Assembly (NCBI GenBank): GCA_964407525.1
Contig: CAYOWC010000123.1
Coordinates: forward strand, 1-12,704
DNA length: 12,704 bases
Reading direction: 5' to 3'
Source of the DNA: DUZB01 sp964407525
Lineage (GTDB): Bacteria > Desulfobacterota > DSM-4660 > Desulfatiglandales > Desulfatiglandaceae
The notes under the pieces were generated by a model. The model had not been told where the DNA came from. It made no database searches and saw nothing but the letters and a program-made list of their open reading frames with translations. Positions 1 to 5,912 of the stretch are shown here, one piece after another. A program made the position numbers and the translations under genes. The stretch's first letter is position 1. Each line of letters opens with the position of its first letter.

Positions 1-2
1 TG

Positions 3-65
3 CCGAACGAATTTTTGGATAATCGTATCAAGTGGGCGAAGTTAGAACCAAGCCCGAAAAGCTGA
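3..65 (+). pseudogene. Possible 3' remnant of an unknown gene at the left edge
   Basis: A frame open from the window edge reads PNEFLDNRIKWAKLEPSP and stops at 63-65, just after the point (about 55) where sequence shared with the transposase tail begins. It could be the end of a gene cut by that tail. It is too short to identify, and chance is a fair alternative. Confidence 0.15.
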
Positions 66-208
66 AAGATATTGGAACCCATTTCGGAATTGGAGAATCC
101 GGAGTGTCCCAGATAAGTAGGCGTGTTACTGATAAAATAAGAAAAGATAAAAAGCTTAAAAGTAAAATGGATAGGATTGCAAGAAAACTGGATTTGTCAA
201 GAATGTAG
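23..208 (+). pseudogene. RAYT/IS200-like transposase, C-terminal remnant (copy 1)
   Basis: The frame follows an in-frame stop at 20-22 and has no start codon of its own. From about residue 12 it encodes a small basic helix-turn-helix-like module (KLKDIGTHFGIGESGVSQ, then a Lys-rich tail ending DLSRM). This fits the C-terminal DnaA-like HTH module that follows the Y1 HUH nuclease domain in many REP-associated tyrosine transposases. The Y1 domain with its HUH motif and catalytic Tyr is absent, so the piece cannot transpose anything. Bases 55-230 match 5660-5835 with nine mismatches and no gaps; upstream of 55 the two loci are unrelated. Family assignment rests on recognising the C-terminal pattern only. 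Confidence 0.6.
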
Positions 209-230
209 ACCTGACCCCTATGTCTTTTTG
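55..230 (+). repeat. Dispersed direct repeat, copy 1 (RAYT 3' end plus tail)
   Basis: This 176-base block pairs without gaps with 5660-5835 (nine differences, about 95% identity). It covers the end of the transposase-like frame, its TAG stop at 206-208 and about 22 bases beyond. Outside these limits the loci diverge at once, so the block behaves as a unit. Confidence 0.85.
195..218 (+). repeat. 24-bp RAYT tail motif, copy 1
   Basis: A 24-base string begins TGTCAAGAATGTAG, continues ACCTGACCCC and straddles the stop codon. It recurs exactly at 5800-5823 and, inverted, at 12650-12673. Its reverse complement starts GGGGTCAGGTCTAC, close to the arm of the hairpin at 3286-3355. Confidence 0.9.
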
Positions 231-352
231 CATGAAGGGACGATCACCGCTGGTTGAAATTAATATTTGGAGCCAAGAAACATTATGGATTAAGCGCGTT
301 AAGCTACAGGGTAACCTCCACATCCATCTTATTATGAAAGGCGGTTGTCACA

Positions 353-1696
353 ATGAATGCCAATGCCTGCGAAACCGGTGAGTTTTTCCGAAAGCAGACC
401 TGTCCAGTTACGGGTCTGCCCGTCTTGCATCGACCCGAATGGGCCTACGCCAATCCCAACTCCGATTACCGAATGAAAATCAGTATCCTGGGGGCACGTT
501 TGGTTCTGAGTCAGCCCTCGGGTTATGCAACCATGGAGGACGTCAAGGCTGCCATGGAAATCATCGAGCGAGCTGTGGCGGAAGGGATCCCCGTAGAAAG
601 CCCCTACATTCAGGTAGAGGACTACACTCGCCTGAAAGGGGTCTCTTTTGCGGGCAGGAAGTTCTTTATCGATTCCCGGAAATCGAATCCACGGATTTCC
701 GCGATTCTGTTCTGCGGGGTGTCGCCGCTGTTCAAAATGAGCGTAAGGCTTGCCAAATATATCAATCCCACTAAATTCCCGGTTCTGATTACAGGAGACT
801 GCGCCGAGGGCATCGAGAAAGCCCGAGAGATATTTCAGGATATGCCGTTCCAGGAGGGAAATGGGGATGCCGCCGGTATACAGTATCCCGAATTGATTCC
901 CGTCCCTTTGCAATTGAATGCCAAACCCGAATGGAATCTTCGGTTGGAGGGGTTTTCCGTACAATACGGGGTCATCAACGGCAGGGTCATTCATGGGGTT
1001 TCGAAGGGCTTCCTGGAGGAACATCATATTCAACCCATCATTCAGCTAATGGAGACCGTATATGCCGCCATGGGCTCTCCACAAGGTTCCTGCTACTGCC
1101 TCAACGGGGTGTCGGGCGTCAGCGGCAGTACGCGCAAAGCCAGACAACGCTATTACAACGCCATGAGAGAATGGTTTTTGGCTCATCCCAGCTTCCGTAT
1201 GTACATATTCTACGGTGCAAGCAGGCTGCTTACAGCGGCCATTCGAATGACCAGCACCTTTACCCCCTTTTCGGTTCACACCGCAAAGGATCTCGAAAGC
1301 GGGCTTCTAATGATCGACCATGACCGGCGGACAAAGACGAAGATCCGACCGGTTCCCCCGGAGCAGGAGACGAAGACGGATGGGAGGATTCCTTTTTCAG
1401 CCTATGTAAACGAACTGTTACAATATCTAGGATCCGTGGATTGGGAGGCAAAAGAAAACTCCTCCGGCAAGCCCGCCGACCCTTTCCATCCCTTTCTTCC
1501 GGTATTTGATGGTATAGACCTGATAAAGAGCGATCTAGATGCCGTACTCATGGAACGAAACCAGGTTGAACGGTCTCTGGTCCGGGAAAAACAGCTCAGC
1601 GAATCCATCATAGATCATATCCCCGCAGGGGTTGCCTTTCTGGATGGTGATTTTATTCTCCGCAAATACAACGCTGCCTATGCCCGGTTCCCTTAA
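353..1696 (+). CDS. Hybrid histidine kinase, N-terminal half (frameshifted): duplicated unknown sensor domain and start of PAS
   Basis: This is the first half of a gene that continues to 3137 in another frame. It starts at ATG 353, with an AAAGGCGG-type ribosome site about 11 bases upstream. No signal peptide or membrane segment is visible, so it is probably cytoplasmic. Residues about 29-160 and 193-315 look like two diverged copies of one domain: each opens with PEW, has a strand like ILGARLV or VINGRVI, a long helix, then an R..YF/YY segment and an aliphatic strand ending in YGAS or CGVS. I recognise this arrangement from N-termini of deltaproteobacterial PAS kinases but know no name for it. 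A PAS domain begins near residue 413 (ESIIDHIPAGVAFLDGDFIL) and is cut by a stop at 1694-1696. Resolving the frameshift would give one protein of about 927 residues. Confidence 0.8.
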   Translation: MNANACETGEFFRKQTCPVTGLPVLHRPEWAYANPNSDYRMKISILGARLVLSQPSGYATMEDVKAAMEIIERAVAEGIPVESPYIQVEDYTRLKGVSFAGRKFFIDSRKSNPRISAILFCGVSPLFKMSVRLAKYINPTKFPVLITGDCAEGIEKAREIFQDMPFQEGNGDAAGIQYPELIPVPLQLNAKPEWNLRLEGFSVQYGVINGRVIHGVSKGFLEEHHIQPIIQLMETVYAAMGSPQGSCYCLNGVSGVSGSTRKARQRYYNAMREWFLAHPSFRMYIFYGASRLLTAAIRMTSTFTPFSVHTAKDLESGLLMIDHDRRTKTKIRPVPPEQETKTDGRIPFSAYVNELLQYLGSVDWEAKENSSGKPADPFHPFLPVFDGIDLIKSDLDAVLMERNQVERSLVREKQLSESIIDHIPAGVAFLDGDFILRKYNAAYARFP

Positions 1697-3137
1697 GGCG
1701 TACTCCCCCTATTCACCGGAAGCGTGTCTGGGCATGGCCTATTCCGAATACCTGCCCGGCAGTTGGGAACAGGTGGCGGAATGGTACAAATCCGTCCGGG
1801 AGAAGGGCGTGCCGGAGAGCCGGCACAATTTCAGGCTGACCTTTGAAAAAGGGGGAGAACAGGTGGTTACCTTCTGGGACAGGTCCATTGTTCCCGTCCG
1901 GAATGCCTCCGGAAAGGTGGAGGGTATCCTGATTTTGACAACGGATGTTACCGAACAACGAGCAGCAGAGGAAAAGGCTGAAAAACTGAAAGACCAACTG
2001 AGACAGGCCCAGAAGATGGAGAGCATCGGGACCCTGGCGGGCGGCATCGCCCACGATTTTAACAATATCCTTTCCGCTATTCTCGGATATACCGAGCTCT
2101 CACTGATGAACCTTGCCGCGGATTCCGAGCTGAAGACGAATCTGGAACAGGTTCTTCACGCGGGAGAGCGGGCAAGAGACTTGGTGCGGCAAATCCTGGC
2201 TTTCAGCCGGCAGGGCAGTCCGGAAATGGTGCCCTTCCATATGGAGCAAGTCGTCAAAGAGGCACTCCAACTGATCAGGGCCTCCCTCCCCGCAACCATT
2301 GATATCCGGTTTCGGGGCGGAAGTGATGCCGTGGTGGTGGGGAATTCCACTCAGATTCATCAGGTACTCATGAACCTCTGCACCAATGCGGGTCACGCCA
2401 TGAAGGATGGTAAAGGCATTCTGACGGTAGAGATCGTCGATGAAGCGGTGTTGCGCGACGAGTTCGACGGTGGGCAACGGGATATGTTACCCGGCAATTA
2501 TGTGCGGATCAAGGTCGGAGATACGGGACAGGGGATGACGCAGGATGTGATGGAACGAATTTTCGACCCTTATTTCACCACCAAGAGGAAAGGTCACGGT
2601 ACAGGGATGGGGCTGTCCGTAACCCACGGAATCGTCAAAAGCCACGGCGCGACCATCACCGTTGAAAGCGAACTTGAAAAGGGTTCCATCTTTACCATTT
2701 ACCTCCCCACAGTGGAAAAAAAGACAGGACCTGCGTCGGAGGTCCACGTGCCCGTAGCGAAAGGCGACGAGCGAATTTTGTTGGTTGATGACGAGATGAG
2801 CCTGGTGGATATGGGAAAGCAGATGCTGGAGAATCTCGGTTATCGCGTGGAGGCCAGAACATCCAGCGTGGAGGCCCTAGCGCTTTTCAGGATGGATCCG
2901 GACGGGTTTAACGTGGTGATCACCGACATGACCATGCCCAACATGACAGGCGTCGAGCTGTCCCAGCGGATCATGGAAATCCGTCCGAACATCCCGATCA
3001 TTCTCAGTACCGGTTTCAGTGAACTGATCACGGAGGCCCAGGCCAAAGCCCTCGGCATAAACGCTTTCATCTCCAAGCCTATTCTCAAAGCGGATTTGGC
3101 CCGGACCGTGCGAGATGTTCTGGAACCCCTGAGGTAG
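1632..3137 (+). CDS. Hybrid histidine kinase, C-terminal half (frameshifted): PAS end, HisKA, HATPase, receiver
   Basis: The frame is open from a TTG at 1632, but its first ~20 residues are only the shadow of the upstream frame; meaningful sequence begins near 1690 (KAYSPYSPE). In 1632-based numbering: the PAS remainder runs to about 108 (ILTTDVTEQR). The HisKA H-box GGIAHDFNNIL carries the phospho-accepting His141. The HATPase spans roughly 235-360, with N-box HQVLMNLCTNAGHAM, G1 DTGQGM and GTGMGLSV. The receiver spans 381-500, with acidic pair Asp386/Asp387, phospho-acceptor Asp432, a Thr at 460 and Lys482. All catalytic residues are present, so only the frameshift argues for loss of function. 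The expected output is phosphotransfer from His to the fused Asp, then to an unidentified partner. If translated separately it would lack its sensor; an ATG at 1734 is a possible internal start. Confidence 0.85.
   Translation: MPFWMVILFSANTTLPMPGSLKAYSPYSPEACLGMAYSEYLPGSWEQVAEWYKSVREKGVPESRHNFRLTFEKGGEQVVTFWDRSIVPVRNASGKVEGILILTTDVTEQRAAEEKAEKLKDQLRQAQKMESIGTLAGGIAHDFNNILSAILGYTELSLMNLAADSELKTNLEQVLHAGERARDLVRQILAFSRQGSPEMVPFHMEQVVKEALQLIRASLPATIDIRFRGGSDAVVVGNSTQIHQVLMNLCTNAGHAMKDGKGILTVEIVDEAVLRDEFDGGQRDMLPGNYVRIKVGDTGQGMTQDVMERIFDPYFTTKRKGHGTGMGLSVTHGIVKSHGATITVESELEKGSIFTIYLPTVEKKTGPASEVHVPVAKGDERILLVDDEMSLVDMGKQMLENLGYRVEARTSSVEALALFRMDPDGFNVVITDMTMPNMTGVELSQRIMEIRPNIPIILSTGFSELITEAQAKALGINAFISKPILKADLARTVRDVLEPLR
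1686..1697 (+). other. Frameshift site in the hybrid kinase
   Basis: The upstream frame reads AAYARFP then TAA. Removing one C from TTCCCTT lets it run on as ARFLKAYSPYSPEACLGMAY, which restores a continuous PAS domain. The change equals a +1 base insertion. A sequencing error or a real inactivating mutation fits equally well. Confidence 0.85.
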
Positions 3138-3285
3138 TAGGTGGAGATGCGATTTTACTGGTATGGCAGGGGTTGTGCCACGTTAACCCATAATTGCATC
3201 GCTAAAGAGCATAATTATGTCAAGAACCTTCCGCTCATTTCGCGTCCGTTAGATTTATGATGTGTAGCGTCAAAAAGTAGTAAAA
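3138..3285. other. Gene-free stretch after the first kinase
   Basis: About 150 bases with no credible frame. A weak 5-bp stem (TGGCA/TGCCA, 3164-3180) has no T-run behind it, so I do not call a terminator. Confidence 0.4.
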
Positions 3286-3355
3286 GGGTCAAGTCTGCCG
3301 TTGACTCTTAGCTTTAATTTCGGGAAACAGAAAGAGTCAACGGCAGACTTGACCC
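3286..3355. repeat. Perfect 24-bp inverted repeat (REP/REPIN-like hairpin)
   Basis: The left arm at 3286-3309 starts GGGTCAAGTCTGCCG. The right arm at 3332-3355 is its exact reverse complement, with a 22-base loop between. The first 13 bases of the left arm match the reverse complement of the RAYT tail motif at 11 of 13 positions (GGGTCA-R-GTCT-R-C), followed in both by TTGAC. This suggests a non-autonomous element of the same kind as the RAYT ends. It directly abuts the truncated methyltransferase fragment. No T-run follows, so an intrinsic terminator is unlikely. Confidence 0.85.
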
Positions 3356-3538
3356 CACGACTGGAACCGCCCGGTGGTCCTGGTCCTCGGCAGTGAGCAG
3401 AAAGGGATCAGCCCATCAATCCGCAAAAGATGTCACCAGCTGGTGGGCATCCCATCCCCGGGTAGCGTGGAATCCCTCAACATATCCGTTGCCGGAGGGG
3501 TCATCCTTTCGGAAATATGCCGAAAGAGAGCGTGTTAA
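3353..3538 (+). pseudogene. TrmH/RlmB-type SPOUT rRNA methyltransferase, C-terminal remnant
   Basis: Reading DWNRPVVLVLGSEQKGIS and then IPSPGSVESLNISVAGGVIL up to TAA at 3536-3538, this ~60-codon frame carries the two late SpoU/TrmH motifs. These are the glycine-rich LGSEQKGIS loop and the PxxGSVESLNxSVAxGVxL segment, which form the S-adenosylmethionine-binding trefoil knot. Intact members (about 230-270 residues) methylate ribose 2'-O positions in rRNA or tRNA. Here everything before motif 2 is missing: a stop at 3350-3352 lies in the inverted repeat and no upstream part is seen in 3138-3285. It has no start codon and is almost certainly dead. Its stop overlaps that of the opposing MscS remnant by four bases, which looks like an ancestral convergent gene end. 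RlmB versus TrmH cannot be decided from this piece. Confidence 0.8.
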
Positions 3539-3855
3539 ACTTGTTCCCGTGAAATTTCATTGATATCCAACCGAGGTGACGCCATGGTGATGCCCTCTTC
3601 ATCAAACCGGGTCTTGATTTTTTCGTTAAGCCCCCAGCGGCCCACCAAGGCATATTTTTTTTCCACCCAGAACCGGGCTTTCATCTCCATATAGCCCGGG
3701 GCGAATTTATCAATGACCACCCTCGGCACAGGCTTTTCATGAACAATTTCAGATACCTCCATAAACGACGTTGGACGTATCTGATTCAGGAATTCCTCGA
3801 AGTGGATCCCAGAATTTGACAAAAGTTTCAGGGTGAAATATGCATTTAGGTTCAT
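3535..3855 (-). pseudogene. MscS-family mechanosensitive channel, C-terminal remnant
   Basis: The minus-strand frame from ATG 3855 to TAA at 3535-3537 encodes about 106 residues. From residue ~38 onwards it matches the pattern of the MscS cytoplasmic C-terminal domain: a PxPRVVIDKF segment, then ARFWV, then GLNEKIKTRFDEEGI followed by a short S-P tail. Full-length channels (about 270 residues or more) carry three or more membrane helices and the pore helix before this domain. None of these is present, and 3856-4000 shows no continuation, so this is a truncated relic rather than a channel. The first ~30 residues (MNLNAYFTLKLLSNSG) may be foreign or partly degraded. Convergence with the methyltransferase remnant, with overlapping stops, is preserved. 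Confidence 0.7.
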
Positions 3856-3922
3856 GAATCCGATTTTTTCAAGACCTTATTTTTTGGGATCAGGCCAATC
3901 TCAAATGAAGATAGCATATTCC

Positions 3923-3939
3923 TTTACCCTTAGGGTGAA
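3923..3939. promoter_or_regulatory. higBA operator 1 (palindrome)
   Basis: TTTACC-N5-GGTGAA, a near-perfect inverted repeat just upstream of the -35 box. It has the same half-sites and spacer length as the second palindrome 52 bases downstream. It is probably bound by the HTH part of the antitoxin. Confidence 0.6.
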
Positions 3940-3947
3940 GTATTTTC

Positions 3948-3976
3948 TTGACAAGCCAAGCAAAAACATCTATTTT
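3948..3976 (+). promoter_or_regulatory. Sigma-70-type promoter of the higBA operon
   Basis: A perfect TTGACA -35 box (3948-3953) is followed after 17 bases by TATTTT (3971-3976) as the -10. The -10 overlaps operator 2, so repressor binding there would block polymerase. The predicted start of transcription is near 3983, about 30 bases before the toxin start. Confidence 0.6.
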
Positions 3977-3991
3977 TACCTTAAGGGTAAA
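3975..3991. promoter_or_regulatory. higBA operator 2 (palindrome)
   Basis: TTTACC-N5-GGTAAA, perfect in its six-base arms, overlaps the -10 and the likely start of transcription. Centre-to-centre distance to operator 1 is 52 bases, about five helical turns, so dimers on both sites would lie on the same face of the DNA. Confidence 0.65.
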
Positions 3992-4015
3992 GAGCCAAGG
4001 CCGTAAGGACGAGTT

Positions 4016-4318
4016 TTGGAAATCAGATTTCGAACGCGCAAACTTGAGAAACAATACGCCAATCACCGGGAAGCAGAAAGAGCCTACGGCAGAGAAATTG
4101 CCAGAAAGTATATCCAACGTGTGAATATTATCAAAACCGTAAAGGATATCGATGAACTGAAACGGCTCCCGGGACTCGGATGCCACAAGTTGAAGGGCAG
4201 CCGAAAGGCCCAATGGGCTGCCAAACTGACCGGTTTTTATCGTCTCATTTTTACCCTTGAGGGCGATCACATGGAAATAGCCAAAATCGAGGAGGTGAGC
4301 AAGCATTATGGAGACTAA
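4016..4318 (+). CDS. higB: HigB-type toxin (RelE/ParE superfamily mRNA interferase)
   Basis: A 100-residue basic protein starting at TTG 4016; AAGGA at 4005-4009 lies six bases upstream and supports this start, and there is no ATG nearby. The pattern fits HigB of the RelE/ParE superfamily: an N-terminal helical pair (RKLEKQYANHREAERAYG), then LKRLPGLGCHKLKG, then WAAKLTGFYRLIFTLEG forming the central beta-sheet, and a short acidic and His-containing end (KIEEVSKHYGD). Known HigB proteins cleave mRNA on the ribosome in the absence of antitoxin. His57, Lys58 and Arg76 are plausible functional residues by position, an inference only. The stop overlaps the antitoxin start by 11 bases. The toxin-first order is typical of higBA. 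Length is normal for the family (about 90-110), so it should be functional. Confidence 0.8.
   Translation: MEIRFRTRKLEKQYANHREAERAYGREIARKYIQRVNIIKTVKDIDELKRLPGLGCHKLKGSRKAQWAAKLTGFYRLIFTLEGDHMEIAKIEEVSKHYGD
4291..4299 (+). promoter_or_regulatory. Ribosome binding site of the antitoxin inside the toxin gene
   Basis: GGAGGTGAG lies within the end of the toxin reading frame, eight bases before the antitoxin ATG at 4308. It is far stronger than the toxin's own site (AAGGA before a TTG), which favours antitoxin over toxin synthesis. Confidence 0.6.
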
Positions 4319-5408
4319 TATCGCAGTTCAAACGGACTTGGCGATTCCCCCCGGTGAATATTTGGAGGAGATATTAGAGGATCTGGGTATGAGCAAGGAC
4401 GAATTGGCCCGGCGGATGGGTCGGCCCGCTCCGAAGTTGAGTCCTATTTTCAAAGGTGTAAAATCCATCACTCCGGATACCGCCCTTCAGTTGGAGAAGG
4501 TTGTCGGGGTTCCGGCTCACGTTTGGACCGGTCTTGAGGCGGATTACCGGCTCATATTGGCCCGACAAAAGGAAATAATGGAACGGGAGCGACTGAAAGA
4601 GGAGATGCCGCTCATCAAACCCTTTTGCTATGCCTTCCTTGCCAATATGGGTGCCGTTCCAAAGTACACCAAGGGATCTGACAAGGTGCTCGCGCTCCAG
4701 AAGTTCTTTGGAGTGACGTCCCTTCATAACGTGATAACATTGCGGCGTTATGAAGCCGCATTCCGCTGTGGCGCCGGGAAAAAGGAACGGTCGCCGGAAG
4801 CGGTCGCCGCATGGTTACGTTTCGGCGAACTCAAAGCTCGGGAGATCGATTGCGCTCCTTTCGACAAAAGCCGCCTGCGGGCATTGTTAGGTGAAATCAG
4901 GGACATGACCCTTCAATCACCGGACTCGTTTCTTCCCCGGCTCATGGACTCGCTGGCCGGCGTGGGCGTCGTTTTGGTGCTCTTGCCGCATTTTCCCAAG
5001 ACCTATGCCCACGGCGCCGTCTTCCCCGTGGGCCGTGAGAAAGCCGTCCTGATGCTCTCCATCCGGGGAAAATGGGCCGACATTTTCTGGTTCAGCCTTT
5101 TCCACGAATTGGGGCATATTCTATTGCATGGCCGAAACAAAATCATCGTGGAATATGACAATGAGGACCCGAAAATGATAAAGCGAGAAAAGGAGGCGGA
5201 TGAATTTGCATCCGAAATGTTGATTCCAAAAAGCAAATGGGCCGATTTCATTGGGCGGAAAACGCTTCACTACGAGAACATTCGCATATTTGCCCGTGAT
5301 GTGGGCGTGGATGCGGGAACCGTGGTGGGCCGTCTCCAGCATGAGGGGTTGTTGAAACCGGCCTGGGGAAACAACCAACGGAGCCGGTACGAATGGGCGT
5401 TGGATTAA
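4308..5408 (+). CDS. higA: HigA-type antitoxin: XRE DNA-binding domain fused to ImmA/IrrE-type zinc peptidase
   Basis: A 366-residue protein starting at ATG 4308, 11 bases inside the toxin gene. Residues about 13-80 form a HigA/XRE helix-turn-helix (PPGEYLEEILEDLGMSKDEL, then PAPKLSPIFKG and ITPDTALQLEKVVGVPAHVW). A middle helical region runs 85-200. Residues about 205-345 match the ImmA/IrrE-type metallopeptidase family: HELGH at 266-270 supplies two zinc His ligands and a catalytic Glu, His274 is in the usual ILLH position, and KEADEFASEMLIP (Glu296) gives the likely third ligand. Classic HigA is about 90-130 residues, so this is the long, peptidase-fused type. It should bind the two upstream palindromes and neutralise HigB. 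The peptidase may process itself or another regulator, by analogy with ImmA cleavage of ImmR; that is inference. All motif residues are intact. Confidence 0.85.
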   Translation: METNIAVQTDLAIPPGEYLEEILEDLGMSKDELARRMGRPAPKLSPIFKGVKSITPDTALQLEKVVGVPAHVWTGLEADYRLILARQKEIMERERLKEEMPLIKPFCYAFLANMGAVPKYTKGSDKVLALQKFFGVTSLHNVITLRRYEAAFRCGAGKKERSPEAVAAWLRFGELKAREIDCAPFDKSRLRALLGEIRDMTLQSPDSFLPRLMDSLAGVGVVLVLLPHFPKTYAHGAVFPVGREKAVLMLSIRGKWADIFWFSLFHELGHILLHGRNKIIVEYDNEDPKMIKREKEADEFASEMLIPKSKWADFIGRKTLHYENIRIFARDVGVDAGTVVGRLQHEGLLKPAWGNNQRSRYEWALD

Positions 5409-5443
5409 AACCCTGAAATCTTATTGCCATCTTTAAAAAAACC

Positions 5444-5623
5444 ATGGATGAGTATATCGATTTAGACCGGTCCTTTGCGCCGATTCCAAGGGATTATGAA
5501 TGGAGCGAAGAAGAAGAGACGCTGGCCTTTGCCTTCGAGAACTTCGAATTGTTTGAAAAGCAATGTGCAAGACATATTCGACGAAACGGAAACCGTTTTC
5601 GGAAAAGAATCTGCCTTGGGTAG
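5444..5623 (+). pseudogene. Truncated unknown ORF downstream of higA
   Basis: An ATG at 5444, 35 bases after the antitoxin stop, opens a frame beginning MDEYIDLDRSFAPIP and running through an acidic WSEEEE stretch and FENFELFEK to about residue 39. It then becomes basic and uninformative (HIRRNGNRFRKR) and stops at 5621-5623. The switch near 5560 is where the overlapping frame starts to look like the RAYT C-terminal part. The first ~39 codons therefore look like a genuine N-terminus cut by that element. No clear ribosome site precedes it. The opening faintly recalls N-termini of large NTPase-type proteins, but this is too weak to name a family. Its position suggests a former third gene behind higBA. 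Confidence 0.35.
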
Positions 5624-5813
5624 AAATGTAAAAATGTTTCTTTCTCAGAGGTATACAGGCGAAAAGCTGAAAGATATTGGCACCCATTTCGGAATTGGAG
5701 AATTCGGCGTGTCCCAGGTAAGTAGGCGTGTTACTGATAAAATAAAAAAAGATAAAAAGCTTAAAAGTAAAATTGATAGGATTGCAGGAAAACTGGATTT
5801 GTCAAGAATGTAG
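5475..5813 (+). pseudogene. RAYT/IS200-like transposase, C-terminal remnant (copy 2)
   Basis: The frame is open from a TTG at 5475 to TAG at 5811-5813, but only the part from about 5560 looks like protein: VQDIFDETETVFGKES, then GRNVKMFLSQRYTGEKLK, then an HTH-like DIGTHFGIGEFGVSQVSRR and a Lys-rich end finishing DLSRM. This is the C-terminal DnaA-like module of REP-associated Y1 transposases; the catalytic HUH/Tyr domain is missing. It retains more of the module than copy 1. It interrupts an unrelated N-terminal frame (5444 to ~5560). A standalone HTH protein of 112 residues cannot be excluded, but a TTG start without a convincing ribosome site and the matching fragment at 23-208 argue for a remnant. 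Confidence 0.6.
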
Positions 5814-5835
5814 ACCTGACCCCGATGTCTTTGTG
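5660..5835 (+). repeat. Dispersed direct repeat, copy 2 (RAYT 3' end plus tail)
   Basis: Partner of 55-230, with nine substitutions and no gaps, extending 22 bases past the stop codon. Of the eight substitutions up to the CCCC of the tail, most would leave the protein similar, so the copies descend from related genes rather than one very recent duplication. Confidence 0.85.
5800..5823 (+). repeat. 24-bp RAYT tail motif, copy 2
   Basis: Exact copy of 195-218, again spanning the stop codon of the transposase remnant. Confidence 0.9.
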
Positions 5836-5912
5836 AAGTGGATAATGGTTTCTTATCTTATGGGTCCGGTTCCTCTCTTACGGCATGCCCGATCTTTTTC
5901 AGTGTGAAAGGG

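Noticed and set aside
332..1033. 233-codon minus-strand frame opposite the first kinase
   Set aside because: It is antisense to the duplicated sensor domain, with no recognisable motif and no ribosome site.
1686..1697. Programmed ribosomal frameshift in the first kinase
   Set aside because: TTCCCTT is not a known slippery heptamer, there is no obvious stimulatory stem, and no reason is apparent for making a kinase-less sensor.
3164..3180. Terminator after the first kinase
   Set aside because: The stem is only five base pairs with a seven-base loop and no T-run.
3890..4306. 138-codon minus-strand frame over the toxin gene and its promoter
   Set aside because: It is the complement of the toxin frame and the operators; the toxin has a family match, promoter and ribosome site.
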